A stretch of 64,000 nucleotides of DNA from Stutzerimonas stutzeri (GTDB taxonomy: Bacteria; Pseudomonadota; Gammaproteobacteria; Pseudomonadales; Pseudomonadaceae): positions 186,001 through 250,000 of the forward strand of contig NZ_JYHV01000029.1 of assembly GCF_000952685.1 (NCBI RefSeq). Reading direction: 5' to 3'. The position numbers were made by a program, and so were the translations under genes. Numbering within the stretch: the stretch's first letter is position 1; each line of letters opens with the position of its first letter. This document shows positions 48,607 through 59,495 of the stretch, piece after piece. Under the pieces are notes generated by a model. The model did not search any database. It saw nothing but the letters and a program-made list of their open reading frames with translations, and was not told where the DNA came from.

Positions 48607-48636
48607 CAGGTATCTCCTATCAGGCAGGCGCCCTAC

Positions 48637-49128
48637 TCACTCGACGGCGGACGCTTCGATCTTATCCAGGTGTGCATTCTGACCATTGGCTCGTCGCATA
48701 TCCTGGCGCAGAGCTACTTCCTGAACCTCACGACGCATCACCAGGTCGGCCAGACTGATACCGCTTAGAAATTCATGGATCTGTTGGCTCAGATCGCACC
48801 ACAAATGATGGGTCAAACAGGTGTCGCCCGAGTGGCAATCGCCCAGCCCCTGGCAACGGGTGGCATCGACCGACTCATTGACCGCATCGATGACTTGCGC
48901 GACTTGAATGCCAGCCATCTCGCGGGAAAGCTGATAACCACCACCCGGCCCACGAACGCTGGTAACCAAGCTCCCACGGCGCAACTTGGCGAATAGCTGT
49001 TCTAGGTAGGAAAGCGAGATGCCTTGCCGCTCGGAAATGTCCGCAAGGGACACCGGCCCGTGTTGCGCATGCAGCGCGAGATCGAGCATCGCAGTGACGG
49101 CGTAACGGCCTTTGGTAGTCAATCGCAT
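48637..49128 (-). CDS. iscR: Fe-S cluster regulator IscR (Rrf2 family)
   Basis: [2Fe-2S]-sensing repressor of the isc operon, 163 residues. The winged HTH covers residues 1-60 ([18 protein letters not shown]). Cluster cysteines are Cys92, Cys98 and Cys104, with the His ligand at 107. It is the first gene of the operon, and an IscR-type site overlaps its promoter. In related bacteria the holo-protein represses this promoter. Confidence 0.97.
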   Translation of the reverse strand: MRLTTKGRYAVTAMLDLALHAQHGPVSLADISERQGISLSYLEQLFAKLRRGSLVTSVRGPGGGYQLSREMAGIQVAQVIDAVNESVDATRCQGLGDCHSGDTCLTHHLWCDLSQQIHEFLSGISLADLVMRREVQEVALRQDMRRANGQNAHLDKIEASAVE

Positions 49129-49159
49129 CGGTTCGCACCAAGCATCATGGTTTGGGGCA

Positions 49160-49192
49160 AGTATGCAATACCCGACTATTTAGATCAACTAT
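49160..49192 (-). promoter_or_regulatory. isc operon promoter with type 1 IscR operator
   Basis: On the minus strand, TTGATC (49183-49188) and CATACT (49160-49165) are spaced by 17 bases. The 25-base palindrome at 49168-49192 starts ATAGTTGATCT and ends AGTCGGGTAT. It matches the type 1 IscR site as I remember it (ATA..TGAC...AGTC..GTAT) and overlaps the -35 and spacer, consistent with repression by cluster-loaded IscR. Confidence 0.75.
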
Positions 49193-49309
49193 AAGACTGA
49201 TTAAATCACTCGGACTTTAGCCGTACAAGTAACGCAGCTGGTCGGCGAGGCTCTGTCACCCCGCCAGCGAGAGGCGCCTATGATAGCAGCCCACCCCGTC
49301 CATCGCACT

Positions 49310-50086
49310 TCAAGGACGAGGCTCGTCACCCACGTCTTTGACTTCGGCGAAGTCCTCTTCACGCAACTCAGGCATTTGCTTTGCACAGTAATCGCTGCCA
49401 AGAGCAGTCAACGCTTGGCACATGCCCTCCATGCGCTCTTCGACAGCCTGAACGTGATCGAGCAACTGGCCGATGGCACGCGCCACTGGATCGGGCATGT
49501 CTTCCGTCACCCCATAGGCGTCGAAACCGATCTTCTCGGCGATCGCCTTGCGCTTGGCTTCCTGCTCGTCATTCGACTTGACGATCACGCGCCCAGGGAT
49601 ACCGACCGCGGTCGCACCGGCCGGAACCGCCCGCGTAACCACCGCATTGGAGCCGACCTTGGCGCCCGCCCCCACGGTGAACGGACCAAGAATCTTCGCG
49701 CCCGCCCCGACGATCACACCGTCCTCGAGCGTGGGATGCCGCTTGCCCTTGTTCCAGCTGGTACCACCGAGAGTGACCCCATGATAAAGGGTCACGTCGT
49801 CACCGATCTGGGCAGTCTCACCGATGACGATACCCATACCGTGATCGATGAAAAAACGCCGTCCAATCTGCGCGCCTGGATGAATTTCGATCCCCGTCAG
49901 CCAGCGCGCCAGGTTCGAATTCATACGCGCCAGCCACTTGCAGTCGTTCAGCCACAACCAATGGGAAACCCGATGAAACCAGACAGCATGCAATCCCGGA
50001 TAGCAGGTAATGACCTCGAATGCGTTACGCGCTGCCGGATCGCGGTGAAAAACGCTCTGGATATCTTCGCGCATGCGTTCGAACAT
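49310..50086 (-). CDS. cysE: serine O-acetyltransferase
   Basis: Makes O-acetylserine for cysteine synthesis, and so supplies the substrate of IscS. It has 258 residues. An N-terminal helical domain is followed by a left-handed beta-helix of hexapeptide repeats ([21 protein letters not shown] and later turns), with catalytic His in DHGMG and GVTLGG. Extra C-terminal residues after the helix are rich in Glu. The ATG at 50086 shares one base with the trmJ stop (TGATG), so the genes are coupled. Confidence 0.95.
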   Translation of the reverse strand: MFERMREDIQSVFHRDPAARNAFEVITCYPGLHAVWFHRVSHWLWLNDCKWLARMNSNLARWLTGIEIHPGAQIGRRFFIDHGMGIVIGETAQIGDDVTLYHGVTLGGTSWNKGKRHPTLEDGVIVGAGAKILGPFTVGAGAKVGSNAVVTRAVPAGATAVGIPGRVIVKSNDEQEAKRKAIAEKIGFDAYGVTEDMPDPVARAIGQLLDHVQAVEERMEGMCQALTALGSDYCAKQMPELREEDFAEVKDVGDEPRP

Positions 50087-50862
50087 CAATCAGATCTCCG
50101 CTTATGGGGTTCGCCGCGGACGGCTTTCTGGGTTTCGGTAAGAATTCCGCGCAGGATATTCATTTCCAACTTGCTGATACCGCTGCGACCGTAGAGCCTG
50201 CGCAGGCGAGGCATGAGATGACGAGGCTTCTGAGGATCGAGAAAACCGATCTCAATCAAGGTCTGCTCGAGATGTCCGTAGTAATGCTCGAGTTCGTCTG
50301 CGGTGACTGGCTGCACATCGAGCATCGAGGTGGTTTCGAGTTTCTCCTGCTTGCTTGGCTGATTGTTCGCAGCCAGCCATGCCATACGTACCTCATAGGC
50401 AATCACCTGCACGGCAGCGGCAAGGTTCAATGAGCTGAACTCGGGATCTGACGGAATATGGACATGGTATTGGCAACGCTGCAGCTCTTCATTGGTAAGC
50501 CCTGCATATTCGCGCCCGAATACCAACGCAACCTCCCCGCCCCTCTGAACCTGCTCCACGCAGGCTGACCCGGTTTCGCGCGGATCCAGCAACGGCCAAG
50601 GTATGCGCCGATCACGAGCACTGGTACCGAACACCAGACTGCAGCCCACCAAAGCCTCTTCAAGGGTCTCGACCACCTGCGCTGAGTCCAGCACATCAGT
50701 CGCACCCGATGCCCGCGCAACGGCATTCGGGCTCGGAAAGTCCTGGGGGTCCACCAGTACCAGGCGAGACAAGCCCATATTTTTCATCGCCCTGGCCGCC
50801 CCGCCAATATTGCCGGCGTGACTGGTATTGACCAGCACTACACGAATGTTCTGAAGCGACAC
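50086..50862 (-). CDS. trmJ: tRNA (cytidine/uridine-2'-O-)-methyltransferase TrmJ
   Basis: SPOUT-class enzyme that 2'-O-methylates position 32 of tRNAs. It has 258 residues. Knot motifs are [20 protein letters not shown] at the N-terminus, [15 protein letters not shown] and the [11 protein letters not shown] segment. A C-terminal helical extension ends in HKRRSD. The start is GTG at 50862 ([12 protein letters not shown]); the long open frame upstream is antisense to suhB and not real. It is divergent from suhB and coupled to cysE. Confidence 0.95.
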   Translation of the reverse strand: MSLQNIRVVLVNTSHAGNIGGAARAMKNMGLSRLVLVDPQDFPSPNAVARASGATDVLDSAQVVETLEEALVGCSLVFGTSARDRRIPWPLLDPRETGSACVEQVQRGGEVALVFGREYAGLTNEELQRCQYHVHIPSDPEFSSLNLAAAVQVIAYEVRMAWLAANNQPSKQEKLETTSMLDVQPVTADELEHYYGHLEQTLIEIGFLDPQKPRHLMPRLRRLYGRSGISKLEMNILRGILTETQKAVRGEPHKRRSD

Positions 50863-51012
50863 TGTTGTTCTCGACAGGAAAGCAAACCGAAAGCTTACAG
50901 GAACGCCCGAGGCCTCCGCTATTGCTGTCCCAATGCGCTCCAACCACGTAACACCCGACCAAGCTTTCTGATAGAATTGCCGGCTTTCTTTAAACGACCA
51001 GGTATTTGATCG

Positions 51013-51828
51013 ATGCAGCCCATGCTGAATATCGCGCTGCGCGCCGCCCGTAGCGCCGGCGAAATGATTGTTCGTTCCACCGAGCGCCTGGACGTGATCT
51101 CGGTTAGCGAAAAGGACGCGCGCGATTACGTCTCGGAAATCGACCGCACCGCAGAGCAGCTCATCGTTGCGGCGCTGCGCAAAGCCTATCCGAACCACGG
51201 CATTCTTGGCGAGGAAGGCGGTTTGCTGGAGGGCAGCGGCGATGGCGCGGATTACCTCTGGGTAATCGATCCGCTGGATGGCACGACCAACTTTCTGCGC
51301 GGCGTCCCGCATTACGCCGTCAGCATCGCTTGCAAATACCGTGGTCGCCTCGAGCATGCCGTGGTCCTCGACCCGGTGCGCCAGGAAGAATTCACTGCCA
51401 GCCGCGGTCGAGGCGCCGCACTCAACGGTCGCCGCCTGCGAGTTAGCACACGCAAGAGCCTGGAAGGCGCACTCCTCGGAACAGGCTTCCCGTTCCGCGA
51501 CGGCCAGATGGACAACATGGACAGCTACCTGAACATGTTCCGCAGCCTGGTTGGACAGACCGCAGGCCTGCGCCGCGCTGGCGCCGCCAGCCTCGATCTC
51601 GCCTATGTTGCGGCCGGCCGCTACGACGCGTTCTGGGAATTCGGTCTTTCCGAATGGGACATGGCGGCAGGCGCGCTACTGATTCAGGAAGCTGGTGGCT
51701 TGGTCAGCGACTTCAGCGGCAGCCACGATTTCCTTGAGAAAGGCCAGATCGTCGCCGGCAACACTAAGTGTTTCAAGGCCGTACTGACGGCGATCCAGCC
51801 ACACCTGACGCCCTCGCTGAAGCGCTAG
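51013..51828 (+). CDS. suhB: inositol-1-monophosphatase SuhB
   Basis: Mg-dependent phosphatase and transcription antitermination factor in gamma-proteobacteria. It has 271 residues. Metal motifs are GEEGG (about residue 67), IDPLDGTTNF (about 85-94) and WDMAAGALL (about 215). The N-terminus MQPMLNIALRAARSAGE matches the family. It is divergent from trmJ across 150 bp and followed by a strong bidirectional terminator. In P. aeruginosa SuhB also affects virulence regulation; nothing here tests that. Confidence 0.96.
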   Translation: MQPMLNIALRAARSAGEMIVRSTERLDVISVSEKDARDYVSEIDRTAEQLIVAALRKAYPNHGILGEEGGLLEGSGDGADYLWVIDPLDGTTNFLRGVPHYAVSIACKYRGRLEHAVVLDPVRQEEFTASRGRGAALNGRRLRVSTRKSLEGALLGTGFPFRDGQMDNMDSYLNMFRSLVGQTAGLRRAGAASLDLAYVAAGRYDAFWEFGLSEWDMAAGALLIQEAGGLVSDFSGSHDFLEKGQIVAGNTKCFKAVLTAIQPHLTPSLKR

Positions 51829-51838
51829 AAAACGGCTC

Positions 51839-51867
51839 AAAAAAAACGCCCAGACGGGCGTTTTTTT
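51839..51867. terminator. bidirectional intrinsic terminator
   Basis: acgccc (51846-51851) pairs with gggcgt (51856-51861). A tract of A residues lies on the left and seven T residues on the right, so it can end suhB on the plus strand and the glycine-zipper gene on the minus strand. Confidence 0.85.
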
Positions 51868-51881
51868 CTTTTACAGTCAGC

Positions 51882-52415
51882 TCACTGCTGCGTCAGCACC
51901 AATTGGCCGTCGCGAAACGGAATTTTGCTGCCCGGATCCCGATCCATACGAATCTGACCGATCTCTCCGCCGAGATCATATTTGACGTCGTAACCAACGA
52001 TCTTGTCATGGCTGTCGGTTACCGTATTGCAGCGGGTTTCAGTAGTGGTGTAGGTGTCATTCGCCTGCATACGGCCCTGTACCTGATTACCGGCATAGCC
52101 GCCCCCTACCGCACCGACAACGGTGGCAATCTTCTTCCCATTACCTCCGCCGACCTGATTGCCCAGCAAGCCACCGACGACCGCTCCCACCGCCGTCCCG
52201 GCAATTCGATTGCTATCCTGGATGGGCTTCTGCCGCGTGACGGATACCTCTCGGCAAACCTCACGCGGCGTCTTAATAGTTTCCTTGACAGGCTCAACGG
52301 CCAACACTTCGGCGAACTTCGGCCCTCGATCAACCAGTGAATAGGTGGCGAATGCCCCGCCAGCAGTGACGACTACAGCACCCAGAACACTACCTACCAG
52401 CATCGACTTGTTCAT
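51882..52415 (-). CDS. glycine-zipper 2TM domain envelope protein
   Basis: The 177-residue protein has an N-terminal hydrophobic segment (residues 5-25) without a lipobox cysteine. A glycine-zipper hairpin follows at about residues 72-108 (GTAVGAVVGGLLGNQVGGG and VVGAVGGGYAGNQVQG), the pattern of the Rickettsia 17-kDa antigen/SlyB group. A C-terminal beta-rich domain with YDVKYDLGGEIG follows. Such proteins sit in the envelope and are often stress-linked. The exact role is unknown. It precedes secF in no shared transcript that I can show. Confidence 0.82.
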   Translation of the reverse strand: MNKSMLVGSVLGAVVVTAGGAFATYSLVDRGPKFAEVLAVEPVKETIKTPREVCREVSVTRQKPIQDSNRIAGTAVGAVVGGLLGNQVGGGNGKKIATVVGAVGGGYAGNQVQGRMQANDTYTTTETRCNTVTDSHDKIVGYDVKYDLGGEIGQIRMDRDPGSKIPFRDGQLVLTQQ

Positions 52416-52443
52416 TTAACTTCCCTTCTTCTGACGGGCCAGG

Positions 52444-52473
52444 CCCGCTGCGCCCGTTAGTCAGCGCAGCGGG
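52444..52473. terminator. possible hairpin after secF
   Basis: cccgctgcg (52444-52452) pairs with cgcagcggg (52465-52473), 21 bp beyond the secF stop. There is no T run, so termination strength is uncertain. Confidence 0.4.
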
Positions 52474-52494
52474 ACAGAAGTTCAAAAAATCAAG

Positions 52495-53403
52495 TCAGGG
52501 CAGCTCGTCCACCTCTTCAACGACAGGGGGAATCAGATCGTCACGAGTAAGCTTCAGCCACACCAGCAACATCCCCGCGACATACACCGACGAGTAGGTC
52601 CCCGCCCCGACACCTATCAGCAACGCCAACGAGAAGCCCCAAAGATTTTCCCCACCGAAGAACATCAGCGCACCAACCGCCAGCAAGGTAGACACCGAGG
52701 TGGCCAGCGTACGCAGCAGGGTCTGCGTGGTTGAAATATTGATATTCTCCAAGAGCTCCGCCTTCCGAAGAACGCGGAAATTCTCACGAATCCGGTCGAA
52801 GATCACGATGGTGTCGTTAAGCGAGTAGCCGATTACCGCAAGCACCGCCGCCAAAACAGTCAGATCAAAAGTGATCTGGAACAACGAGAAGACCCCGAGC
52901 ACCAGTACCACGTCGTGAAACAGCGAAAGCACCGCGCCCAGCCCGAACTTCCACTGAAACCGGAAGGCGACATAGACGAGGATGCCACCGAGGGCGAGCA
53001 GCATGCCCAACCCACCCTGGTCGCGAAGCTCCTCGCCAACCGCCGGCCCGACGAACTCGACACGCTTGACGGTGACGGCACTGGCGCCTTCACCACCACG
53101 CAATGCATCAGCAATGCGCTCGCTCATCATCGGATCATCGCCCGGCATCCTTACCAACACGTCGGTCGTGGCGCCAAAGCTCTGCACCACGGCGCCGTCG
53201 AAGCCAGACCGGGAGAGCTGCGACCGCACCTGATCCAAGGGCACCGGCTGCTCATAGGACAGCTCGATCAACGTGCCGCCGGTAAAGTCCAGGCCGAAAT
53301 TCAAACCTTTCACCGCCAAGCTACCGAGCGAGACAAGCGTGAGCAGTACGGTCAGGGCAAACGCCACATGACGCACGCCCATGAAATTGATTACGCGTTT
53401 CAT
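52495..53403 (-). CDS. secF: protein-export membrane protein SecF
   Basis: Partner of SecD that uses the proton gradient to pull proteins through the Sec channel. It has 302 residues and six helices, with a periplasmic domain between the first and second. The family block GLDFTGGTLIEL is near residue 37 and GYSLNDTIVIFDRIRENFR lies in the membrane half. It starts 12 bp after secD. The C-terminus is acidic (PPVVEEVDELP). Confidence 0.97.
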   Translation of the reverse strand: MKRVINFMGVRHVAFALTVLLTLVSLGSLAVKGLNFGLDFTGGTLIELSYEQPVPLDQVRSQLSRSGFDGAVVQSFGATTDVLVRMPGDDPMMSERIADALRGGEGASAVTVKRVEFVGPAVGEELRDQGGLGMLLALGGILVYVAFRFQWKFGLGAVLSLFHDVVLVLGVFSLFQITFDLTVLAAVLAVIGYSLNDTIVIFDRIRENFRVLRKAELLENINISTTQTLLRTLATSVSTLLAVGALMFFGGENLWGFSLALLIGVGAGTYSSVYVAGMLLVWLKLTRDDLIPPVVEEVDELP

Positions 53404-53415
53404 CGTGCTAGCCCC

Positions 53416-55284
53416 TTAAATCCACAACTTCTTGAGATCGCGGCCACCGTAGATCAGGTTGACCATGGCGCGGGTCACGATGATGGCGGTGAACATGGAG
53501 GTCATGATCCCGAGCGAGAGGGTGACGGCGAAGCCCTTGATCGGCCCCGTGCCCATGGCGAACAGGATGCCGCCGACCAGCAGCGTGGTCAGGTTGCCGT
53601 CTACGATCGCGGAAAACGCCCGATCAAAGCCTTCATGGATCGCGCGCTGGATGGACATGCCATTGGCGATTTCCTCCCGGATACGCGAGAAGATCAGCAC
53701 GTTGGCGTCGACCGCCATGCCCATCGTCAGCACGATACCGGCGATACCAGGCAGCGTCAGCGTGGCGCCCAGCATCGACATCAGCGCTGTCAGCACCACC
53801 ATGTTGAACAACAGGGCAATCGTCGCCAGGACGCCGAAGAACTTGTAGATCAGCACCATGAAAACCGCGACGAAGAGAAAGCCCCACAGCGCAGCCTCGA
53901 TGCCGAGCTTGATGTTCTCTGCACCCAAGCTCGGGCCGATGGTGCGCTCCTCGGCGAAGTACATTGGTGCCGCGAGCCCGCCAGCACGCAGCAATAGCGC
54001 CAATTCGGATGATTCACCCTGACCATCCAGTCCGGTGATACGGAACTGACTACCCAGTGGCGACTGGATTGTCGCCAGACTGATGATGCTTTTCTCTTCC
54101 TGGAAGGTCTCGACGCGCGATTCCTGCTCGACGCCGTCGACCATCTTCTTGACATAACGCGTGACCGGACGCTGCTCGATGAAGATCACCGCCATGCTGC
54201 GGCCAACGTTGTTGCGGGTGGCGCGGTTCATCAGATCGCCGCCATGCCCATCCAGACGAATGTTCACCTGCGGACGGCCATTCTCGTCATAGCTGGCCTG
54301 AGCGTCGGTGACCTGGTCACCTGTGATGATCAGGCTGCGCTCGAGCTGTACGGGAGGGCGACCTTCCTCGCGGAATCCGAAGGTCTCAGTTGTCGCGCGT
54401 GATGCGTCGGCCTCGGCGGCCAGACGAAACTCTAGATTGGCGGTCTTGCCCAGAATGCGCTTGGCCTCGGCGGTATCTTGCACACCTGGCAGCTCGACGA
54501 CGATGCGATTGGCACCCTGGCGCTGAACCAACGGCTCGGAAACTCCCAGCTCATTGACCCGATTGCGCACGGTCGTAAGGTTCTGCTTGATCGAATACTC
54601 GCGAATCTCCGCCAGCTTGGCCTCAGTAATTGCCAGGCGCAATACATGCTGTCCATTGCGCTCGCTGGAGGTCAGCTCGAAATCGTTGAAGCTCTTGCGG
54701 ATCAGTGATTGAGCTGCCGAGAGCGCAGCTTCGTCGGCAAACCCGAGCTGCACAGCGTTGTCCGCCTGGGGGAGACTGCGGTAACGAACACGCTCCTTAC
54801 GCAGCAGGCTCTTGACCTCGCCTTCATAGACGTTCAGACGAGTCTCGATCGCCTTGTCCATATCGACTTCAAGCAGGAAGTGCACGCCCCCCGACAGGTC
54901 CAGACCCAACTTCATCGGGCTGGCACCCAAGTTGCGTAGCCACTCGGGCGTGGTGGGCGCAAGATTGAGCGCAACCACATAAGCATCACCCAGCGCGCGT
55001 CGCACGACATCCTTGGCTGGCAACTGGTCGTCCTGGTTGGCCAGCCGTAACAAGCCGCCACGACCCTGCTCGTCCAGGCTCGCCGCTTTGACCTCGATAC
55101 CGGCCTCCGCAAGCGCCTTGCTGGCACGATCGAGATCGGCGTCGGTGACGTTCAGCGAGGTTGTAGCACCAGTGACCTGAACGGCCGGATCGTCCGGATA
55201 CAGATTGGGAGCGGAATAGATGAAGGCAATGCCTAGCACTACTACGATCAGCAGGTATTTCCAGAGAGGGAATCTATTGAGCAT
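53416..55284 (-). CDS. secD: protein-export membrane protein SecD
   Basis: Periplasmic-domain subunit of the SecDF motor. It has 622 residues, with a first helix (residues 7-25), a large periplasmic head (P1 about residues 30-440 with LGLDLSGGVHFLLEVD), and five helices in the last 170 residues. The TLTLPGIAGIVLTMGMAVDANVLIF block and the ERIREE-type segment seen here as SRIREEIANG are conserved. It follows yajC with a 67-bp gap containing a GC-rich hairpin. Confidence 0.97.
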   Translation of the reverse strand: MLNRFPLWKYLLIVVVLGIAFIYSAPNLYPDDPAVQVTGATTSLNVTDADLDRASKALAEAGIEVKAASLDEQGRGGLLRLANQDDQLPAKDVVRRALGDAYVVALNLAPTTPEWLRNLGASPMKLGLDLSGGVHFLLEVDMDKAIETRLNVYEGEVKSLLRKERVRYRSLPQADNAVQLGFADEAALSAAQSLIRKSFNDFELTSSERNGQHVLRLAITEAKLAEIREYSIKQNLTTVRNRVNELGVSEPLVQRQGANRIVVELPGVQDTAEAKRILGKTANLEFRLAAEADASRATTETFGFREEGRPPVQLERSLIITGDQVTDAQASYDENGRPQVNIRLDGHGGDLMNRATRNNVGRSMAVIFIEQRPVTRYVKKMVDGVEQESRVETFQEEKSIISLATIQSPLGSQFRITGLDGQGESSELALLLRAGGLAAPMYFAEERTIGPSLGAENIKLGIEAALWGFLFVAVFMVLIYKFFGVLATIALLFNMVVLTALMSMLGATLTLPGIAGIVLTMGMAVDANVLIFSRIREEIANGMSIQRAIHEGFDRAFSAIVDGNLTTLLVGGILFAMGTGPIKGFAVTLSLGIMTSMFTAIIVTRAMVNLIYGGRDLKKLWI

Positions 55285-55305
55285 GACGCAGCCCGTCTAA
55301 TGACG

Positions 55306-55326
55306 CGGGGCGCCTTGCGCGCCCCG
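55306..55326 (-). promoter_or_regulatory. intercistronic hairpin between yajC and secD
   Basis: cggggcgc (55306-55313) pairs with gcgccccg (55319-55326). No T run follows, so it more likely sets the yajC to secD ratio by processing or pausing than ends transcription. Confidence 0.4.
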
Positions 55327-55351
55327 TCGTTGGTGTTGAGTAGTAGTCAGC

Positions 55352-55681
55352 TCAGATGGCTTTCAGCGTGCCTTTGGGCAGCGTTGCGGCAATCGCCACC
55401 TTCTGGAACTTCAGCTCCACCGAATCGGAAACTTCGATCACGACGAAGTCATCGGAAACCTTGGTGACCTTGCCCGCGATACCACCGGAGGTAACCACTT
55501 CGTCACCCTTCTGCAGGCCGCCGATGAGGTTCTTATGTTCTTTGGCGCGCTTGGCCTGAGGGCGCCAGATCATCAGATAAAAGATAACCAGAAAACCAAC
55601 CAGGAACAGCCACTCGAAGCCACTACCAGCGGGACCAGCGGCAGCCTCTTGAGCGTAGGCGGCGGGAATCAGAAAGCTCAT
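55352..55681 (-). CDS. yajC: Sec translocon accessory subunit YajC
   Basis: Small membrane protein of the SecDF-YajC complex, 109 residues. One helix (about residues 22-42, WLFLVGFLVIFYLMIWRPQ) is followed by the family block RPQAKRAKEHKNLIGGLQKGDEVVTSGG and a beta-rich tail. The N-terminus looks like a short signal-type segment. It lies 41 bp after tgt in the usual queA-tgt-yajC-secD-secF order. Confidence 0.96.
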   Translation of the reverse strand: MSFLIPAAYAQEAAAGPAGSGFEWLFLVGFLVIFYLMIWRPQAKRAKEHKNLIGGLQKGDEVVTSGGIAGKVTKVSDDFVVIEVSDSVELKFQKVAIAATLPKGTLKAI

Positions 55682-55722
55682 GTAGCACTCCTGTTGCAGA
55701 GATCAGTTTAGTTATGGGTTCG

Positions 55723-57902
<2,180 letters not shown>

Positions 57903-58018
57903 TTGAAAAAGATCAGCGCGGGGCATCGGGGGCGCAAAGCTTAGCGGAAACACCTCAATCTGACCACGCCGGACGATTGACCGACTCGCCTCGCATCCCT
58001 ATACTGCGCCGCCACTGT

Positions 58019-58105
58019 GCCTCGATGGCGGAATCGGTAGACGCAGCGGATTCAAAATCCGCCGTTGGTAACAACGTGAGAGTTCGAGTCTCTCTCGAGG
58101 CACCA
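58019..58105 (+). tRNA. tRNA-Leu (anticodon CAA)
   Basis: The acceptor stem gcctcga (58019-58025) pairs with tcgaggc (58095-58101), followed by discriminator A and an encoded CCA. The anticodon stem gcgga/tccgc encloses ttCAAaa. A long variable arm (ccgttggtaacaacg region) and a ttcga T-loop identify a class II leucine tRNA reading UUG codons. It lies divergently beside queA. Confidence 0.95.
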
Positions 58106-58545
58106 TAATCAGACACCACAGGCAGCCGACAGCCTTTGGTACGGGAACCGCACAGCAGTAGCGGCATCACCCACAGCCCATGCTTCATGTATTGGGCAAC
58201 GGCAACAGGCTCATCGAGCCCAGCTCAGCAAGGCGCCTGCTCCAGTCGTATTGAACGGTTGTGGCGTCGGCGAATCGCCAGAGCGCCCGCAACACCTGAA
58301 GAACGTGCCGATAACGGCGGCGCTTGCAGTGGACCACTCCATGACTCCGAGGGCTTGGCATCGCCCGGCGAGTTATCGTAGAGTGTGCCCACTGTGTTTG
58401 CATGGGTCGCCGTTGAATCGTGACCTGGTGCAGTAGATCTTCAGATCCGCTACATCCCGTTCGACTCTTTACTCCTTGCAACCAGTCTCCGCCTCCTGCC
58501 CGATGCAGGGGCGCTTCTACTATTGAGTTTCAAGGATACAAAGCT
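58106..58545. other. 440-bp region without a recognizable gene
   Basis: Open frames here have no protein-like pattern. The right end must hold the promoter and leader of the cold-shock gene. Cold-shock mRNAs usually have long structured leaders, so part of this stretch is probably transcribed. I could not define promoter elements or a conserved RNA. Confidence 0.5.
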
Positions 58546-58758
58546 ATGTCGAATCGTCAGAACGGTACCGTCAAGTGGTTTAACGACGAGAAAGGTTTTG
58601 GTTTCATCACTCCCGAGAGCGGTCCGGATCTGTTCGTGCATTTCCGCGCGATCGAAGGCAACGGCTTCAAGAGCCTGAAAGAAGGTCAGAAAGTCAGCTT
58701 TGTCGCCGTACAAGGTCAAAAAGGCATGCAGGCTGACCAGGTTCAAATCCAGGAATAA
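58546..58758 (+). CDS. cold-shock protein, CspA family
   Basis: Single-strand nucleic acid chaperone of 70 residues. The OB fold has both RNP motifs, KGFGFITP (RNP1) and DLFVHF (RNP2), and the typical start [17 protein letters not shown] lies upstream of the ATG at 58546. The frame extends further 5' but that part is leader, not protein. A strong terminator follows. Whether it is cold-induced or constitutive cannot be told from the sequence. Confidence 0.96.
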   Translation: MSNRQNGTVKWFNDEKGFGFITPESGPDLFVHFRAIEGNGFKSLKEGQKVSFVAVQGQKGMQADQVQIQE

Positions 58759-58773
58759 GCCGCTGCTTCGAAG

Positions 58774-58804
58774 AGCCCCTGATTGCAATATCAGGGGCTT
58801 TTTT
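58774..58804 (+). terminator. intrinsic terminator of the cold-shock gene
   Basis: agcccctga (58774-58782) pairs perfectly with tcaggggct (58791-58799), followed by TTTTTT. Confidence 0.9.
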
Positions 58805-58854
58805 ATGCGCACGATTCCGTAGAATGCGCAGCTGCCTTTTCCATCGAGACGTCT

Positions 58855-59352
58855 ATGCGCAACCATCCGCTTCGCCCGCAGGGGCAGTTTCCTCCGGCCG
58901 GCCTGATTCGCCGACTCGCCGCCCTGTTTTACGACTCGTTTCTCTCGATCGCGCTGATGATGGTCGTCACCCTGCTCTACCAGCAGGTAATTCTGCGCTT
59001 CTTCTACGGCAGCGAAGGGCTCAAAGCACTGGCGGAATCTGGAGGCCTGGATATCGATCCCGTACTTTCAACGCTCTTGCTATTCACCGTGTTCGCCTTT
59101 TTCGCCAAGTTCTGGACACACAACGGCCAGACGCTTGGCATGCAGGTCTGGGGCGTGCGGATACAGAATGTCGACGGAACCGCGATCGATCTCTGGCAGG
59201 CACTGCTTCGCTTTCTGATCGCAATTATGTCGTGGCTCGCCCTGGGACTGGGCTACTGGTGGATGCTATGGGACAAACAGCATCGCACCTGGCACGACAT
59301 GTATTCGGAGAGCCAGGTCGTTCAATTGCCGAAGAACATCCATAAGAAATAA
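58855..59352 (+). CDS. RDD family membrane protein
   Basis: The 165-residue protein has three to four helices: about residues 25-45, 72-90 and 118-140. The RDD family pattern is present as LIRRLAALFYDSFL near the N-terminus and the C-terminal WDKQHRTWHDMYSES, with the GQTLGMQVWGVRI block between. The function of the family is poorly known; some members act in ion exchange. It converges on lptG. The ATG at 58855 is preferred, because the frame upstream runs into the terminator. Confidence 0.85.
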   Translation: MRNHPLRPQGQFPPAGLIRRLAALFYDSFLSIALMMVVTLLYQQVILRFFYGSEGLKALAESGGLDIDPVLSTLLLFTVFAFFAKFWTHNGQTLGMQVWGVRIQNVDGTAIDLWQALLRFLIAIMSWLALGLGYWWMLWDKQHRTWHDMYSESQVVQLPKNIHKK

Positions 59353-59495
59353 GCTAGAAGCGAAACAAGCAGCGCTGGGTTGACCACCAAGTCGCCCGGC
59401 GCCGTCTCCCGACGCCCCTTCGTCGTCCCGCCTTACCGCTCCTACGACCTATTTGGCTTCCTTGCCTCTGGTCCAGCACCCGTAGCGCCTTCCGG

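Noticed and set aside
47557-48768. 403-codon plus-strand open frame opposite iscS
   Set aside because: It is antisense to a complete cysteine desulfurase; there are no motifs and no ribosome site.
55306-55326. Terminator between yajC and secD
   Set aside because: A strong stem exists but without T residues, and yajC-secD-secF normally share a transcript. It is kept only as a regulatory hairpin.
58019-58105. tRNA-Leu as the attachment site of an integrated element
   Set aside because: There is no integrase and no repeated tRNA 3' end in the following DNA, and the flanking genes are core genes in the expected order.
58185-58481. Minus-strand open frame of 98 codons between tRNA-Leu and the cold-shock gene
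   Set aside because: There is no recognizable pattern, the composition is Arg-rich and shadow-like, and there is no ribosome site. It is left as non-coding.
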